64,000 nt of DNA, from positions 2,418,001-2,482,000 of the forward strand of contig CAVUMX010000003.1 in the NCBI GenBank assembly GCA_963742725.1, written 5' to 3'. The position numbers and the translations under genes were made by a program. Below, one piece after another: positions 1 to 7,922 of the stretch (positions are counted from its first letter, which is position 1; the number at the start of each line of letters is the position of its first letter). This stretch comes from CAVVAL01 sp963742725 (GTDB taxonomy: Bacteria > Actinomycetota > Actinomycetes > Mycobacteriales > Cryptosporangiaceae). The notes beneath the pieces were generated by a model, which saw only the letters and a program-made list of their open reading frames with translations, was not told the DNA's origin and searched no databases.

Positions 1-678
1 CAGGTGCGCGGCGACGCCCACGAGCACAGCGACGTGAACCTGGTCGCCTTGGGGCCCGGCCCGGACTACGTGCTGCGGCAGGTGAACGACACGCTGATGT
101 CGGTGTCCTGGCGGACGCCGGAGAAGGTGCGGGCGGCGTTCGCGAACCCGCGCGAGGCGGGCGGGGCTGTGCCGGGTTGGCGCAGCGCGGTGATCCTGCA
201 CGACGCGCACGGCGAGCTGGCGACACTCGTCGAGGCCGCGCGCGGCTGGCTCTGGTCGGACATCGACACGCGGCGGCGGGCCTGGATCGCGAACCAGGTG
301 ACGATCCATGCCGAGGAGGTCCACCGGCTGGTGGGCTCGCTGGCGCTGGGGCGCCGGACGTCCGCGGCGGTGAACCGGAACCTGCTGGCGACCCAGTTAC
401 CGATGATCGCGGCCGTCCACCAGCGGATCCTGTACGACAGCGAGCACCGGCTGTTCGACCTGGTGGCGGACGCGATGGGCGAGCGGTGGCTGCACGCGCA
501 GCAGGCCGCGCTGGCGCTGCACGCCGAGGCGCTGGACGAGTCGTGCCGGGCCGCGCTGGACTTGTACGCGATGCTCACGCCCGCTGTGGAGGATTGCCTC
601 ACGGCGGAGCAGCGGAAGGTGGCCGGCGCCGCCGCCGATCTGGCCTGGCGCGCCCAGCGTCCCCGCACCGGCGCCTAG
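1..678 (+). CDS. Nucleotidyltransferase-domain protein, 5'-truncated by window edge
   Basis: The frame is open to base 1 and ends at a TAG at 676-678. The first visible residues, RGDAHEHSDVNLVAL, look like the end of the GS-x-x-RG-x-(x)n-SD-x-(D/N)-L signature of nucleotidyltransferases of the aminoglycoside/kanamycin type, with Asn where the second metal-binding Asp is usual. The rest is helical and Ala/Leu-rich, as in the C-terminal helical domain of such proteins. The N-terminal part with the GS motif lies outside the window, so the true start is unknown. An activity on antibiotics is not supported; many such genes are uncharacterised. Confidence 0.55.
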   Translation, partial: QVRGDAHEHSDVNLVALGPGPDYVLRQVNDTLMSVSWRTPEKVRAAFANPREAGGAVPGWRSAVILHDAHGELATLVEAARGWLWSDIDTRRRAWIANQVTIHAEEVHRLVGSLALGRRTSAAVNRNLLATQLPMIAAVHQRILYDSEHRLFDLVADAMGERWLHAQQAALALHAEALDESCRAALDLYAMLTPAVEDCLTAEQRKVAGAAADLAWRAQRPRTGA

Positions 679-688
679 ACACAGATCT

Positions 689-728
689 GGGCGATGTTTC
701 GGTGGCTATAGCAACCGAAACATCGCCC
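689..728. terminator. Bidirectional hairpin between convergent genes
   Basis: A perfect 15-bp inverted repeat (689-703 with 714-728) has a 10-nt loop containing TATAGC. It lies between the stop of the nucleotidyltransferase-like gene (+) and the stop of ctaF (-), so it can terminate both. The loop TATAGC and flanking TTTCG/CGAAA resemble the hairpin at 40066-40113. Confidence 0.75.
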
Positions 729-744
729 CAACGCGGCCGAAGCC

Positions 745-1164
745 TCAGTGGGCCTCGGGCGAGGTGTAGTAGTACTCGAACAACAAGCCGCCGACGGTGA
801 TCAGGATGGCGATGGCGCCCATGATCATGAGCCAGGTGGCCCAGAAGACGACGCCGAGGCCGGCGAGCGCGGCGGAGAGCGCGAGGCCGAACGGCCAGTA
901 GCTGCCGGGGCTGAAGAAGCCGAGTTCGCCGGCGCCTTCGTGGATCTCGGCGTCGTCGCGGTCTTCGGGGCGGGGTTCGATGCGGCGGGAGACGAAGGAG
1001 AAGTAGCCGCCGCAGAGGACGACGAGGCCACCGGTGAGGACGAGGGCGGTGGTGCCGACCCAGTCGCCGCCTTCGATGGTGGCGTCGGTCCAGATCCAGT
1101 AGACGGCGGCCATGACGAACAGGAACAGCGCCAGGCCGTTGAAGATCCGGGATTCGCTCTTCAT
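745..1164 (-). CDS. ctaF: Cytochrome c oxidase polypeptide 4 (actinobacterial CtaF)
   Basis: 139 aa. Small actinobacteria-specific subunit of the aa3-type cytochrome c oxidase in the cytoplasmic membrane. The sequence starts MKSESRIF and has two N-terminal hydrophobic segments (about residues 8-26 and 38-58), a polar stretch rich in Asp/Glu/Arg (62-80), the family-typical G-S-YWP region (about 87-91) and two C-terminal hydrophobic segments. Length matches the family. The ATG at 1164 follows ctaC by 25 nt with a GAGAGG ribosome site, so the two are probably one transcript. The ctaC-ctaF pairing is conserved in mycobacteria and Streptomyces. Confidence 0.9.
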   Translation of the reverse strand: MKSESRIFNGLALFLFVMAAVYWIWTDATIEGGDWVGTTALVLTGGLVVLCGGYFSFVSRRIEPRPEDRDDAEIHEGAGELGFFSPGSYWPFGLALSAALAGLGVVFWATWLMIMGAIAILITVGGLLFEYYYTSPEAH

Positions 1165-1189
1165 GGGTGTGGTTCCAGCCTCTCGCTGC

Positions 1190-2071
1190 TCAGCTGCCGG
1201 ACTTCGCCTGCTGGCGCCGGGTGTTGAAGGGCAGGGTGGTGGTGGCGGCCGGCTCCTGCCCGATGGAGGCGAGGGCTTCGGCGAGGGAGTCGCCCTTGGT
1301 CCGCGCGTCGAGGTACTTCTGGTAGTCCTCGGGGCTGACGGCCCGGACCTCGAAGTTCATGTTGGAGTGGTAGGTGCCGCAGAGTTCGGCGCAGCGGCCC
1401 ACGAAGGCGCCTTCGCGGTCGATGCTGCTGATCTCGAACGAGTTGGTGCGGCCCGGGATGACGTCGCGCTTGAACAGCATCTCGGGGACCCAGAACGAGT
1501 GGATGACGTCGTTCGAGGATTCTTCGAAGCGGATCCGCTTGCCGGTCGGGAGGACCAGGATCGGGATCTCGTCGGGGGTGCCGACGGTCTGGACCTGGAG
1601 GCCGTCGGGGCCGCGGGTGCCCTGGTAGGCGAAGATCCAGTTCCACTTGAAGCCGACGACGCTGACGGTGACGTCAGGGCTCTCGGTCTTCTTGTCGATG
1701 TAGGTCTGGGTGACCGCGGTGTAGTAGAAGAGCACGCACACGATGAGGACGGGCGCGACCGTGTAGAGCACCTCGAGCGGCAGGTTGAACCGGGTCTGTA
1801 CCGGCAGCTCGTCGCCCTTCTTGCGGTACGCGACGATGACCCAGAACATCAGGCCCCAGACGACGAAGCCCACGACGAGGGCGGCGACGACGGACCAGGT
1901 CCAGAGGTCGCGCATCGCCTCGGCCTGCGGCGTGACGCCCTTGGGCCACCCGAAGCGCAGTACCTCTTCGGTCGAGCAACCAGCGAGCGTGACGGTGAGC
2001 AGACCGGCGGTCAGGACGAGCCGCGTGGCACGCCCCAGAAATCCAGTCCTCGCCGACGGGTTCGGGACCAC
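1190..2071 (-). CDS. ctaC: Cytochrome c oxidase subunit II
   Basis: 293 aa. Carries the CuA centre that accepts electrons from cytochrome c/the bcc complex. The start chosen is GTG 2071, because GGAGGAGG lies 9 nt upstream and it gives a lipoprotein signal ending L-A-G-C (Cys32). Two membrane helices follow (about 57-82 and 98-121), then the periplasmic cupredoxin domain. CuA ligands are visible: His191, Cys227, Cys231, His235 and Met238 in CAELCGTYHSNM. Length is normal. It is divergent from the cysteine desulfurase gene across about 120 bp. Confidence 0.96.
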   Translation of the reverse strand: MVPNPSARTGFLGRATRLVLTAGLLTVTLAGCSTEEVLRFGWPKGVTPQAEAMRDLWTWSVVAALVVGFVVWGLMFWVIVAYRKKGDELPVQTRFNLPLEVLYTVAPVLIVCVLFYYTAVTQTYIDKKTESPDVTVSVVGFKWNWIFAYQGTRGPDGLQVQTVGTPDEIPILVLPTGKRIRFEESSNDVIHSFWVPEMLFKRDVIPGRTNSFEISSIDREGAFVGRCAELCGTYHSNMNFEVRAVSPEDYQKYLDARTKGDSLAEALASIGQEPAATTTLPFNTRRQQAKSGS

Positions 2072-2194
2072 CTGCTGTGCCCTCCTCCTACGCACCCGCC
2101 GTGTGTCCGGACGGGTGGTTTCCAGAACAGCGCGAAGATTACTCGACCGCACCCCGGCGGACCTGCCAGGGGTGCCGCCTGGCGTGGCGGTAGC

Positions 2195-3343
2195 GTGGGT
2201 TATGTGGGGCGGACCTATCTGGACGCGGCGTCGTCGGCGCCGCTGCATCCGGTTGCCCGGGCGGCGCTGCTCGCGGGCCTGGACGACGGCTGGGCGGATC
2301 CTGCGCGCCTGTACACGGAGGCGCGGCGTGCCCGGCAGCTCCTGGACGCGGCGCGCGAAGTCGTCGCGGGCGTGCTGGGCGCCAGGCCGGACGAGGTCAC
2401 GTTCTGTGCGAGCGGCACGCAGGCGGCGCATCTGGCGGTGCTGGGCGGGCTGGCGGGGCGGCGTCGCGCCGGTGACGCGCTGGTCCATTCGGCGGTGGAG
2501 CACTCGGCGGTCCTGCACGCCGCTGAGAAGCATGTGGCGGACGGTGGCAGAGCCGTGCCCGTCGGCGTCGACCGCGACGGTGTGGTCGACGTCACGGCGT
2601 TCCGCGCGGCCGTGACCGCTCCCGGTGCCGCGCTGGCGGCGTTGATGTCGGCGAACCACGAGGTCGGAAGCCTTCAGCCGGTCGAGGCCGTGGCGGAGGC
2701 GTGCGGCGATGTCCCCCTGTTCGTGGACGCGGCCCAGTCCGTCGGGCGGGTCCCGGTGCCGTCCGGCTGGTCGTTGCTGAGCGCGAGCGCGCACAAGTGG
2801 GGCGGCCCGCCCGGGGTCGGGGTGCTGGCGGTCCGCAAGGGCGTGCGGTGGCGTTCCCCGCTGCCCGCGGACGAGCGCGAACAGGGCCGCGTCCCCGGCT
2901 TCGGCAACCTGCCTGCGGTCGTCGCCGCCGCCGCGTCGCTGCGGGCCCGCGCCGACGAACTCGCCGCCGAGGACGCCCGCCTGCGCCCGCTCGTGGACCG
3001 CGTCCGTGCCCGCGTCGCGGCGACCGTCCCGGACGTGGAGGTCGTGGGCCACCCGACCCTTCGGCTCCCCCACCTCGTCACGTTCTCGTGCCTGTACGTG
3101 GACGGCGAGGCCCTGCTGCACGCCCTGGACGCCCGGGGATTCGCGGTGTCGAGCGGATCGTCGTGCACGTCGTCCACGTTGACGCCGTCGCACGTCCTGG
3201 AGGCCATGGGGGTGCTCAGCCACGGCAATGTGCGGATCTCGCTGCACAGGGACACGACGGAGGCCGACGTGGACAGGTTCCTGACCGTGCTGCCCGAGGT
3301 GGTCGCCGAGCTGCGCGCCACGGCGGGGGTGGCCGGACTGTGA
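2195..3343 (+). CDS. Cysteine desulfurase (class V aminotransferase, NifS/IscS-like)
   Basis: About 382 aa. PLP enzyme that takes sulfur from cysteine as an enzyme-bound persulfide. Visible motifs: YLDAASSAPLHP at the N-terminus, the Schiff-base lysine in SASAHKWGG, and the active-site cysteine in SSGSSCTSS. The start is uncertain: GTG 2195 is used here and GTG 2204 is equally in frame; neither has a strong ribosome site. The stop overlaps the GTG of the TusA-like gene (GTGA), so translation is coupled and sulfur is probably handed to TusA. In M. tuberculosis this position holds asnB, so the pair looks like a local replacement. Confidence 0.88.
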   Translation: MGYVGRTYLDAASSAPLHPVARAALLAGLDDGWADPARLYTEARRARQLLDAAREVVAGVLGARPDEVTFCASGTQAAHLAVLGGLAGRRRAGDALVHSAVEHSAVLHAAEKHVADGGRAVPVGVDRDGVVDVTAFRAAVTAPGAALAALMSANHEVGSLQPVEAVAEACGDVPLFVDAAQSVGRVPVPSGWSLLSASAHKWGGPPGVGVLAVRKGVRWRSPLPADEREQGRVPGFGNLPAVVAAAASLRARADELAAEDARLRPLVDRVRARVAATVPDVEVVGHPTLRLPHLVTFSCLYVDGEALLHALDARGFAVSSGSSCTSSTLTPSHVLEAMGVLSHGNVRISLHRDTTEADVDRFLTVLPEVVAELRATAGVAGL

Positions 3344-3561
3344 TCGTCATCGACTGCCGCGGCCAGCGGTGCCCGCTGCCGGTGATCGCGCTGGCCCGCC
3401 AGATCGGCGACGTCGAGGTGGGTGACGTGGTGCGGGTGCTCGCGGACGACCCGGCGGCCCGCGTCGACATCCCGGCCTGGTGCCGGATGCGCGAGCACGA
3501 GTACGCGGGCGACACCGTCGTGGACGGCGCGCCCGCGTACGACGTGCGAAGGCTCAGCTGA
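3340..3561 (+). CDS. TusA-like sulfurtransferase
   Basis: 73 aa. Small sulfur-relay protein of the TusA/SirA/YedF family. It keeps the CPxP signature (CRGQRCPLPVI, persulfide-accepting Cys near residue 11) and the usual length of about 75. It starts at GTG 3340, overlapping the desulfurase stop by 4 nt, which makes that enzyme the likely sulfur donor. The final acceptor (thio-tRNA, molybdopterin or another) cannot be read from the sequence. The downstream adoK gene is convergent, 6 nt away. Confidence 0.85.
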   Translation: MIVIDCRGQRCPLPVIALARQIGDVEVGDVVRVLADDPAARVDIPAWCRMREHEYAGDTVVDGAPAYDVRRLS

Positions 3562-3567
3562 AGAGCG

Positions 3568-4542
3568 TCACGGCAGGTGCGGCTGGACCTCGGCCGCCGC
3601 CTCGTCGCCGTAGGCCTCGCCGAGCCGCTTGGCGAAGTCGTCCGGCTTGATGACGTACTCCTGGGTGCCGATCGTCTCGATGACGTACGTCGCGACCAGG
3701 CAGCCGACCTGCGCGGACCGCTCCAGCGACAGCCCCCAGGACAGCCCGGCGAAGAAGCCGGCACGGAAGCCGTCGCCGACGCCGGTGGGGTCGTGCTTGG
3801 CGAGCTCGCGGGCGCACGGCACCTGGATCGTGTCGATGCCGCGACCGGCGATCTCGACGCCCTTCGAGCCGAGCGTGGTGACCCGGACCTTCACGCGGTC
3901 CAGGACGTCCTCGGTGCTGTACCCGGTCTTCGACTCGAGCAGGTTCTTCTCGTAGTCGTTGGTCAGCAGGTACTCGGCGCCGTCGATCAGTTCGCGCGTC
4001 TGCTCACCGGACATGCGGGCGAGCTGCTGCGACGGGTCGGCGGCGAACGCGTAGCCGCGCTCGCGGCACTCGGCGGTGTGCCGGACCATCGCCTCGGGGT
4101 CGTTGGCGCCGATCAGCACCAGGTCGAGACCGCCGAACCGGGCCGCGACGGGCTCCAGCTCGATGCTGCGGGCCTCGCTCATCGCCCCGGCGTAGAACGA
4201 GGCGATCTGGCACATGTCGTCGTCGGTGGTGCAGACGAACCGGGCGGTGTGCGCCAGCTCGGACACGTGCACCGAGTCGCAGTCGACGTTGTGCCGCTCG
4301 AGCCAGGAGCGGTAGTCGGCGAAGTCCGCGCCGACCGCGCCGACCAGGACCGGAGACAGCCCCAGCTGGCCCATGCCGAACGCGATGTTCGCCGCCACGC
4401 CGCCGCGCCGGACCACCAGCTCGTCGACGAGGAACGACAGCGACACCTTGTCGAGCTGGTCCGGCAGCAGCTGTGTCGCGAACCGACCGGGAAAGTGCAT
4501 CAGGTGGTCGGTGGCGATGGAACCGGTCACGGCAATCTTCAT
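3568..4542 (-). CDS. adoK: Adenosine kinase / PfkB-family carbohydrate kinase
   Basis: 324 aa. PfkB-fold kinase with both family signatures: the Gly-Gly of the lid region (GG-VAANIA, about 47-54) and the C-terminal anion hole DPTGVGDGF (251-259) with catalytic Asp257. Its position next to ctaC and the HesB protein matches M. tuberculosis Rv2202c, shown to be an adenosine kinase of the ribokinase-like type. By family, it phosphorylates adenosine to AMP for purine salvage. Substrate choice rests on synteny and overall similarity, so another nucleoside or sugar is possible. Confidence 0.85.
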   Translation of the reverse strand: MKIAVTGSIATDHLMHFPGRFATQLLPDQLDKVSLSFLVDELVVRRGGVAANIAFGMGQLGLSPVLVGAVGADFADYRSWLERHNVDCDSVHVSELAHTARFVCTTDDDMCQIASFYAGAMSEARSIELEPVAARFGGLDLVLIGANDPEAMVRHTAECRERGYAFAADPSQQLARMSGEQTRELIDGAEYLLTNDYEKNLLESKTGYSTEDVLDRVKVRVTTLGSKGVEIAGRGIDTIQVPCARELAKHDPTGVGDGFRAGFFAGLSWGLSLERSAQVGCLVATYVIETIGTQEYVIKPDDFAKRLGEAYGDEAAAEVQPHLP

Positions 4543-4637
4543 ACCTACGCCTCGGGTCGGGGCCGGTTGACACAGCAGCCTAACCCGTTCGGTACCCCGT
4601 GTTCACGTTCGCATCCGCTGTCCGCTCTCCGGACACG

Positions 4638-4672
4638 CGACAGCCGCGCCGGACCTGCCGACGCGGCTGTCG
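4638..4672 (-). terminator. Terminator hairpin of the A-type carrier gene
   Basis: A perfect 11-bp inverted repeat (4638-4648 with 4662-4672) has a 13-nt loop. It begins 7 nt beyond the stop of the HesB-like gene on the minus strand and lies upstream of adoK. Confidence 0.7.
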
Positions 4673-4678
4673 AAAGCT

Positions 4679-5035
4679 CTAGTGGAACGAGTCGCCGCAG
4701 GCGCACGAGCCGCCCGCGTTCGGGTTGTCGATCGTGAAGCCCTGCTTCTCGATGGTGTCGACGAAGTCGATCTTGGCGCCCGACAGGTACGGAACGCTCA
4801 TGCGGTCGACCGCGACCTCCACGCCACCGAAGTCGGTGACGGTGTCGCCGTCGAGCGAACGCTCGTCGAAGAAGAGCTGGTAACGCAGGCCGGAACAGCC
4901 ACCGGGCTGCACGGCGATGCGCAGCCGCAGGTCGTCGCGGCCCTCCTGCTCGAGCAGCGCCTTGACCTTGGCGGCGGCCACGTCGGTCAGCACGATGCTG
5001 GTCGGGGTCTGCTCGGTCGTCTCCTGGACGGTCAC
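4679..5035 (-). CDS. erpA: A-type iron-sulfur cluster carrier (HesB/IscA/ErpA family)
   Basis: 118 aa. Carries an assembled Fe-S cluster to target enzymes. The three conserved cysteines are present: Cys47 in GGCSG and Cys111/Cys113 in the C-terminal SCACGDSF. The start is GTG 5035 with GGGAG 5 nt upstream; a second in-frame GTG lies at 5047. It matches M. tuberculosis Rv2204c in sequence type and neighbourhood. NadA and LipA, encoded nearby, are 4Fe-4S enzymes and plausible clients (inference). Confidence 0.92.
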   Translation of the reverse strand: MTVQETTEQTPTSIVLTDVAAAKVKALLEQEGRDDLRLRIAVQPGGCSGLRYQLFFDERSLDGDTVTDFGGVEVAVDRMSVPYLSGAKIDFVDTIEKQGFTIDNPNAGGSCACGDSFH

Positions 5036-5112
5036 TTGGGCTCCCACTGCTCTCGGGTGTACTGCCTGGGGCAACCGTAGCCACCCCGAAACCATTCCCA
5101 TGGTCGCACAGT

Positions 5113-6228
5113 TCACACGCGGCTCCACTCCCTGGCGACCCGTCCGGCGAGTGCGGTGAGCCCCGGCGCGGCCTCGGCGCGGGCCCGCTCCTCGGAGCCG
5201 AGGTGTTCGGACAGGGAGTACGCGCCGTCGATGCCGGCCGCGGCCAGTTCGCGGCGTCCCACCTCGACCCGCCCGGCCAGCACCAGGCACGGGATGCCCC
5301 GTTCCCGTGCCGCCTCGGCGAGGCCCACGGCCACCTTGCCGCGCAGCGACTGCCAGTCGAAGGACCCTTCGCCGGTGACGACGAGGTCCGCGTCGTCGAG
5401 TGCGGCGTCAAGACCGGTCAACTGCCTCACAAGCCCTATTCCGGACGCGCGTCGCGCACCGAGCGCCAGCAACGCCGCCCCGAGCCCGCCCGCCGCGCCG
5501 CCGCCGGGCAGGGTGCCGACCCCGACGGCCGAGAGCTCCCATTCGAGGACGTCGGCCCAGCGGGTCAACGCCGCGTCGAGGATCTGCACATCGTTCGGGG
5601 TCGCGCCCTTCTGCGGACCGAACACCGCCGACGCTCCCTGGATACCGAGCAGCGGGTTGTCGACGTCCGAGGCGGCGACCAGCGCGACGCCGCGCAGCCG
5701 GGGCGCGCCGGTCAGGCCCGTGCAGGCGTAGAGCGCGGCGCCGCCGTACATCAGCGCGGTCTTGTCCACGCCCACCGGACCGGCGCCGAGCGCGGCCATC
5801 ATGCCGGCCCCGCCGTCGTTCGTGCCGGATCCGCCCAGGCCGACGACGACCGTCCGGGCGCCCGTCTCCACCGCGGCCGCGATCAGGATGCCGACGCCGT
5901 AGCTGGTCGTGACCTTCGGGTCCCGTTCGTGCGGGGCGAGCAGGTGGAGGCCGCACACCTGCGCGGACTCCACGTACGCCGTGTCGCCGTCGACCAGGAC
6001 CGTGGCGGGCACCGTCCGGCCGAGCGGGTCCGGCGCGTTCACCGCCAGGAGCCGCCCGCCCAGGCTCGTGTGCAGGACGTCGACGAAGCCGGGGCCGCCG
6101 TCGGACAGCGGACGGGTGACGACCACGTCGTTCACGGCGCCGTCGGCCCAGCCGTCGGCGATCGCGGCGGCGGCTTCGGCGGCGGACAGCGTCCCGCCGA
6201 ACGAGTCAGGGGCGACCAGTACGCGCAT
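5113..6228 (-). CDS. Glycerate 2-kinase family protein
   Basis: 371 aa. Phosphorylates D-glycerate, linking glyoxylate/serine breakdown to glycolysis. Family features: N-terminal VLVAPDSFGGTLSAAEAA, the glycine-rich GLGGSGTNDGGAGMMAALG segment in the middle, SDVDNPLLG, and GEGSFDWQSLRGK near the C-terminus. Length (about 370) is typical. ATG 6228 places MRVLVAPDSF at the start; ATG 6237 (three residues earlier) is an alternative. Syntenic with Rv2205c. Confidence 0.9.
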   Translation of the reverse strand: MRVLVAPDSFGGTLSAAEAAAAIADGWADGAVNDVVVTRPLSDGGPGFVDVLHTSLGGRLLAVNAPDPLGRTVPATVLVDGDTAYVESAQVCGLHLLAPHERDPKVTTSYGVGILIAAAVETGARTVVVGLGGSGTNDGGAGMMAALGAGPVGVDKTALMYGGAALYACTGLTGAPRLRGVALVAASDVDNPLLGIQGASAVFGPQKGATPNDVQILDAALTRWADVLEWELSAVGVGTLPGGGAAGGLGAALLALGARRASGIGLVRQLTGLDAALDDADLVVTGEGSFDWQSLRGKVAVGLAEAARERGIPCLVLAGRVEVGRRELAAAGIDGAYSLSEHLGSEERARAEAAPGLTALAGRVAREWSRV

Positions 6229-6261
6229 GCCGTCCATCTTGCCGTCCGGCGACCACCCGCC

Positions 6262-6350
6262 CGGCCGCCCGCCGACTTTCGGCCGCCCCACCCCGTCCGC
6301 CCGGCCGCCCGCCGAGTTTCGGCCGCCCCGTCCGCCCGCCGAGTTTCGGA
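6262..6350. repeat. Short direct repeats of a GGCCGCCCGCCGAGTTTCGG-like unit
   Basis: Three imperfect copies of CCGCCCGCCGA(C/G)TTTCGG follow one another between about 6262 and 6350, the last running into the left arm of the hairpin at 6345. The region lies between the glycerate kinase start and the DUF2470 stop. It has no coding signal. Confidence 0.55.
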
Positions 6351-6393
6351 CTTTTGAGGGTTCGCGGCGTGCGCCGACCCTCAAAAGTCCGAA
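6345..6393 (-). terminator. Strong hairpin downstream of DUF2470 gene
   Basis: A perfect 17-bp inverted repeat (6345-6361 with 6377-6393) with a 15-nt loop, 19 nt beyond the DUF2470 stop. The right arm and flank AAAAGTCCGAAGGTGGGG recur, slightly changed, at 17756-17774 behind another minus-strand gene, which suggests a repeat family. Confidence 0.75.
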
Positions 6394-6412
6394 GGTGGGG
6401 GAAGGTGGGGGC

Positions 6413-7159
6413 TCAGTAGCGGAGGGCGGCTCGGCAGGCGCACGGGGTGATCGCGCGGAGGGCGGCGCCGAGGGCGGCCATCCCGCGGATCGGGGCCTGG
6501 AACGCCACCCGCACCCGGGTCAGCTCGCTGCCCGGTTCGTCGCGGTAGCCGATGCCGATCCCGTACCGGTCGAGCGCCAGGGGCACGATCTCGGCCGGCG
6601 ACCAGCCGGGCGCGGCACCGAGATGGCCACGGACGATCCCGGCGAGCTGCGCGCGGTGGGAACAGGCGAGGTGGCCCAGGATCCGGGCGGCGTGCGGCCG
6701 CACCGGATCGGGGCGGGCGGCGACGTACGCGGACAGGTCGACGGCCGCGGCGACGGGCCCGGCCAGCCGGATCTCCTCGACGGAGAGGTGGTGCAGCGTC
6801 GCGCCGTGGCCGACGTCGAGCAGTGCGCCGAGCGGGCGCATCGCGGCGAGCGCGACCGCGACGCGGGTCTGGTTGGCCGCCGACACGGGCAGGATCCGGC
6901 CGCCGACCAGGACGGTCACGCCGCTGCCGGCGATACCGGTGCCGGCGCCGTCCTCGACGTGGAGGACGCCCGTGAGGCTGCGCGCCGGCCAGTCACGGGT
7001 CCGGTCGGTGGGCAGGAGGAGCCACGGTTCGCCGTTCTCGTCCGGCACGTACGGCACGTCGCCGAGCCCTGGCGCCCAGGCGATCCGCAGCCGGGTCGGG
7101 CCCCCGTACTCGACGACCGTCCGCGCGGTCTCGGCGTCCGACGGGTGGGGGTTCTGCAT
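6413..7159 (-). CDS. DUF2470-domain protein (heme/iron-utilisation related)
   Basis: 248 aa. The C-terminal part (about 145-240) has the DUF2470 pattern: an H/S-H-containing helix (HLACSHRAQLAGIVRG), then LDRYGIGIGYR and VRVAFQAPI. The N-terminal part is a beta-rich PPOX/heme-binding type region. DUF2470 proteins often act in heme or siderophore iron use, but the exact role is unknown. The ATG at 7159 has GGAGGG just upstream. The iron-type box at 7175-7193 lies 16 bp before the start and is shared with the divergent S4 gene, which supports iron-dependent repression. Confidence 0.7.
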   Translation of the reverse strand: MQNPHPSDAETARTVVEYGGPTRLRIAWAPGLGDVPYVPDENGEPWLLLPTDRTRDWPARSLTGVLHVEDGAGTGIAGSGVTVLVGGRILPVSAANQTRVAVALAAMRPLGALLDVGHGATLHHLSVEEIRLAGPVAAAVDLSAYVAARPDPVRPHAARILGHLACSHRAQLAGIVRGHLGAAPGWSPAEIVPLALDRYGIGIGYRDEPGSELTRVRVAFQAPIRGMAALGAALRAITPCACRAALRY

Positions 7160-7174
7160 CCGCCCTCCACGTGA

Positions 7175-7193
7175 TTAGGTTAGCCTTACCTTA
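7175..7193. promoter_or_regulatory. Candidate IdeR/DtxR iron box
   Basis: The 19-mer TTAGGTTAGCCTTACCTTA matches the IdeR/DtxR consensus TTAGGTTAGGCTAACCTAA at 16 of 19 positions and is close to palindromic. It occupies the 50-bp gap between the DUF2470 and S4 starts, so iron-bound repressor would block both promoters. Zur is a less likely reader by sequence. The call rests on consensus match only. Confidence 0.7.
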
Positions 7194-7209
7194 ACAACAA
7201 GGAGGGTCG

Positions 7210-7818
7210 ATGAACTACACCGGACCGAAGGCACGCCGCAGCAGGGCGCTCGGCGTCGCGCTCACGCCCAAGTGCGTGAAGTACCTGGAAGCGCGTCCGT
7301 ATCCGCCCGGCGTCCACGGGCGCTCGCGCCGCTCGGTCTCGGACTACGCGCTCCGGCTCAAGGAGAAGCAGCGGCTGCGGTTCCAGTACAACATCAGCGA
7401 GACGCAGCTCAGGCGGGCTTTCGAGCGGGCGCTCCGCAAGGACGGCAAGACCGGCGAGCTGCTCGTCACCGAACTCGAACGCCGCCTCGACGCGCTCGTC
7501 CTGCGCGCCGGCTTCGCCCGGACGATCTACCAGGCGCGCCAGCTCGTCACCCACCGCCACATCACCGTGAACGGGCGCCGCGTCGACAAGCCCTCGTTCC
7601 AGGTCTCGATCGGCGACGTCGTGTCAGTGTCCGAGCGCAGCCGCACCAAGCCGCCGTTCCAGCTCGCCGCCGCCGGCGCGCACAAGCTGGAGCGCACCGC
7701 GCCGTACCTCGCCGTCGAACTGCCCGAGCTGCGGTTCACGATGATCGCCCTGCCGAAGCGCGTCGACGTCCCGGTCGTGTGCGACGAGCAGCTCGTCGTC
7801 GAGTTCTACTCCCGCTGA
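7210..7818 (+). CDS. rpsD: Ribosomal protein S4, probable paralog
   Basis: 202 aa. 30S subunit protein that binds 16S rRNA. The N-terminus (NYTGPKARRSRALGV), the YPPG-HGR segment, and the S4 RNA-binding domain (ELERRLDALVLRAGFARTIYQARQLVTH, about 92-119) are all present. The ATG follows AAGGAGG. It stands alone, outside a ribosomal operon, behind an iron-type box, which fits a condition-specific paralog. However, in Streptomyces the main rpsD is also outside the alpha operon, so I cannot exclude that it is the only S4 gene. It has no zinc-type cysteine cluster (one Cys near residue 22). Confidence 0.9.
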   Translation: MNYTGPKARRSRALGVALTPKCVKYLEARPYPPGVHGRSRRSVSDYALRLKEKQRLRFQYNISETQLRRAFERALRKDGKTGELLVTELERRLDALVLRAGFARTIYQARQLVTHRHITVNGRRVDKPSFQVSIGDVVSVSERSRTKPPFQLAAAGAHKLERTAPYLAVELPELRFTMIALPKRVDVPVVCDEQLVVEFYSR

Positions 7819-7922
7819 CCGGGGGCCCGGCCGGCCGGCGGGGTGACGGCGGACACACTGGTCGCGCGTCCGCGCTGTGGGACGATTGGCGGTGGCCAAT
7901 CCGCCAGCCTGGGAGCGTCCAC

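Noticed and set aside
1112..2194. Long upstream extension of the cysteine desulfurase frame
   Set aside because: It runs antisense through ctaC; homologues start near YLDAASSAPLHP, so the start is placed at 2195 or 2204.
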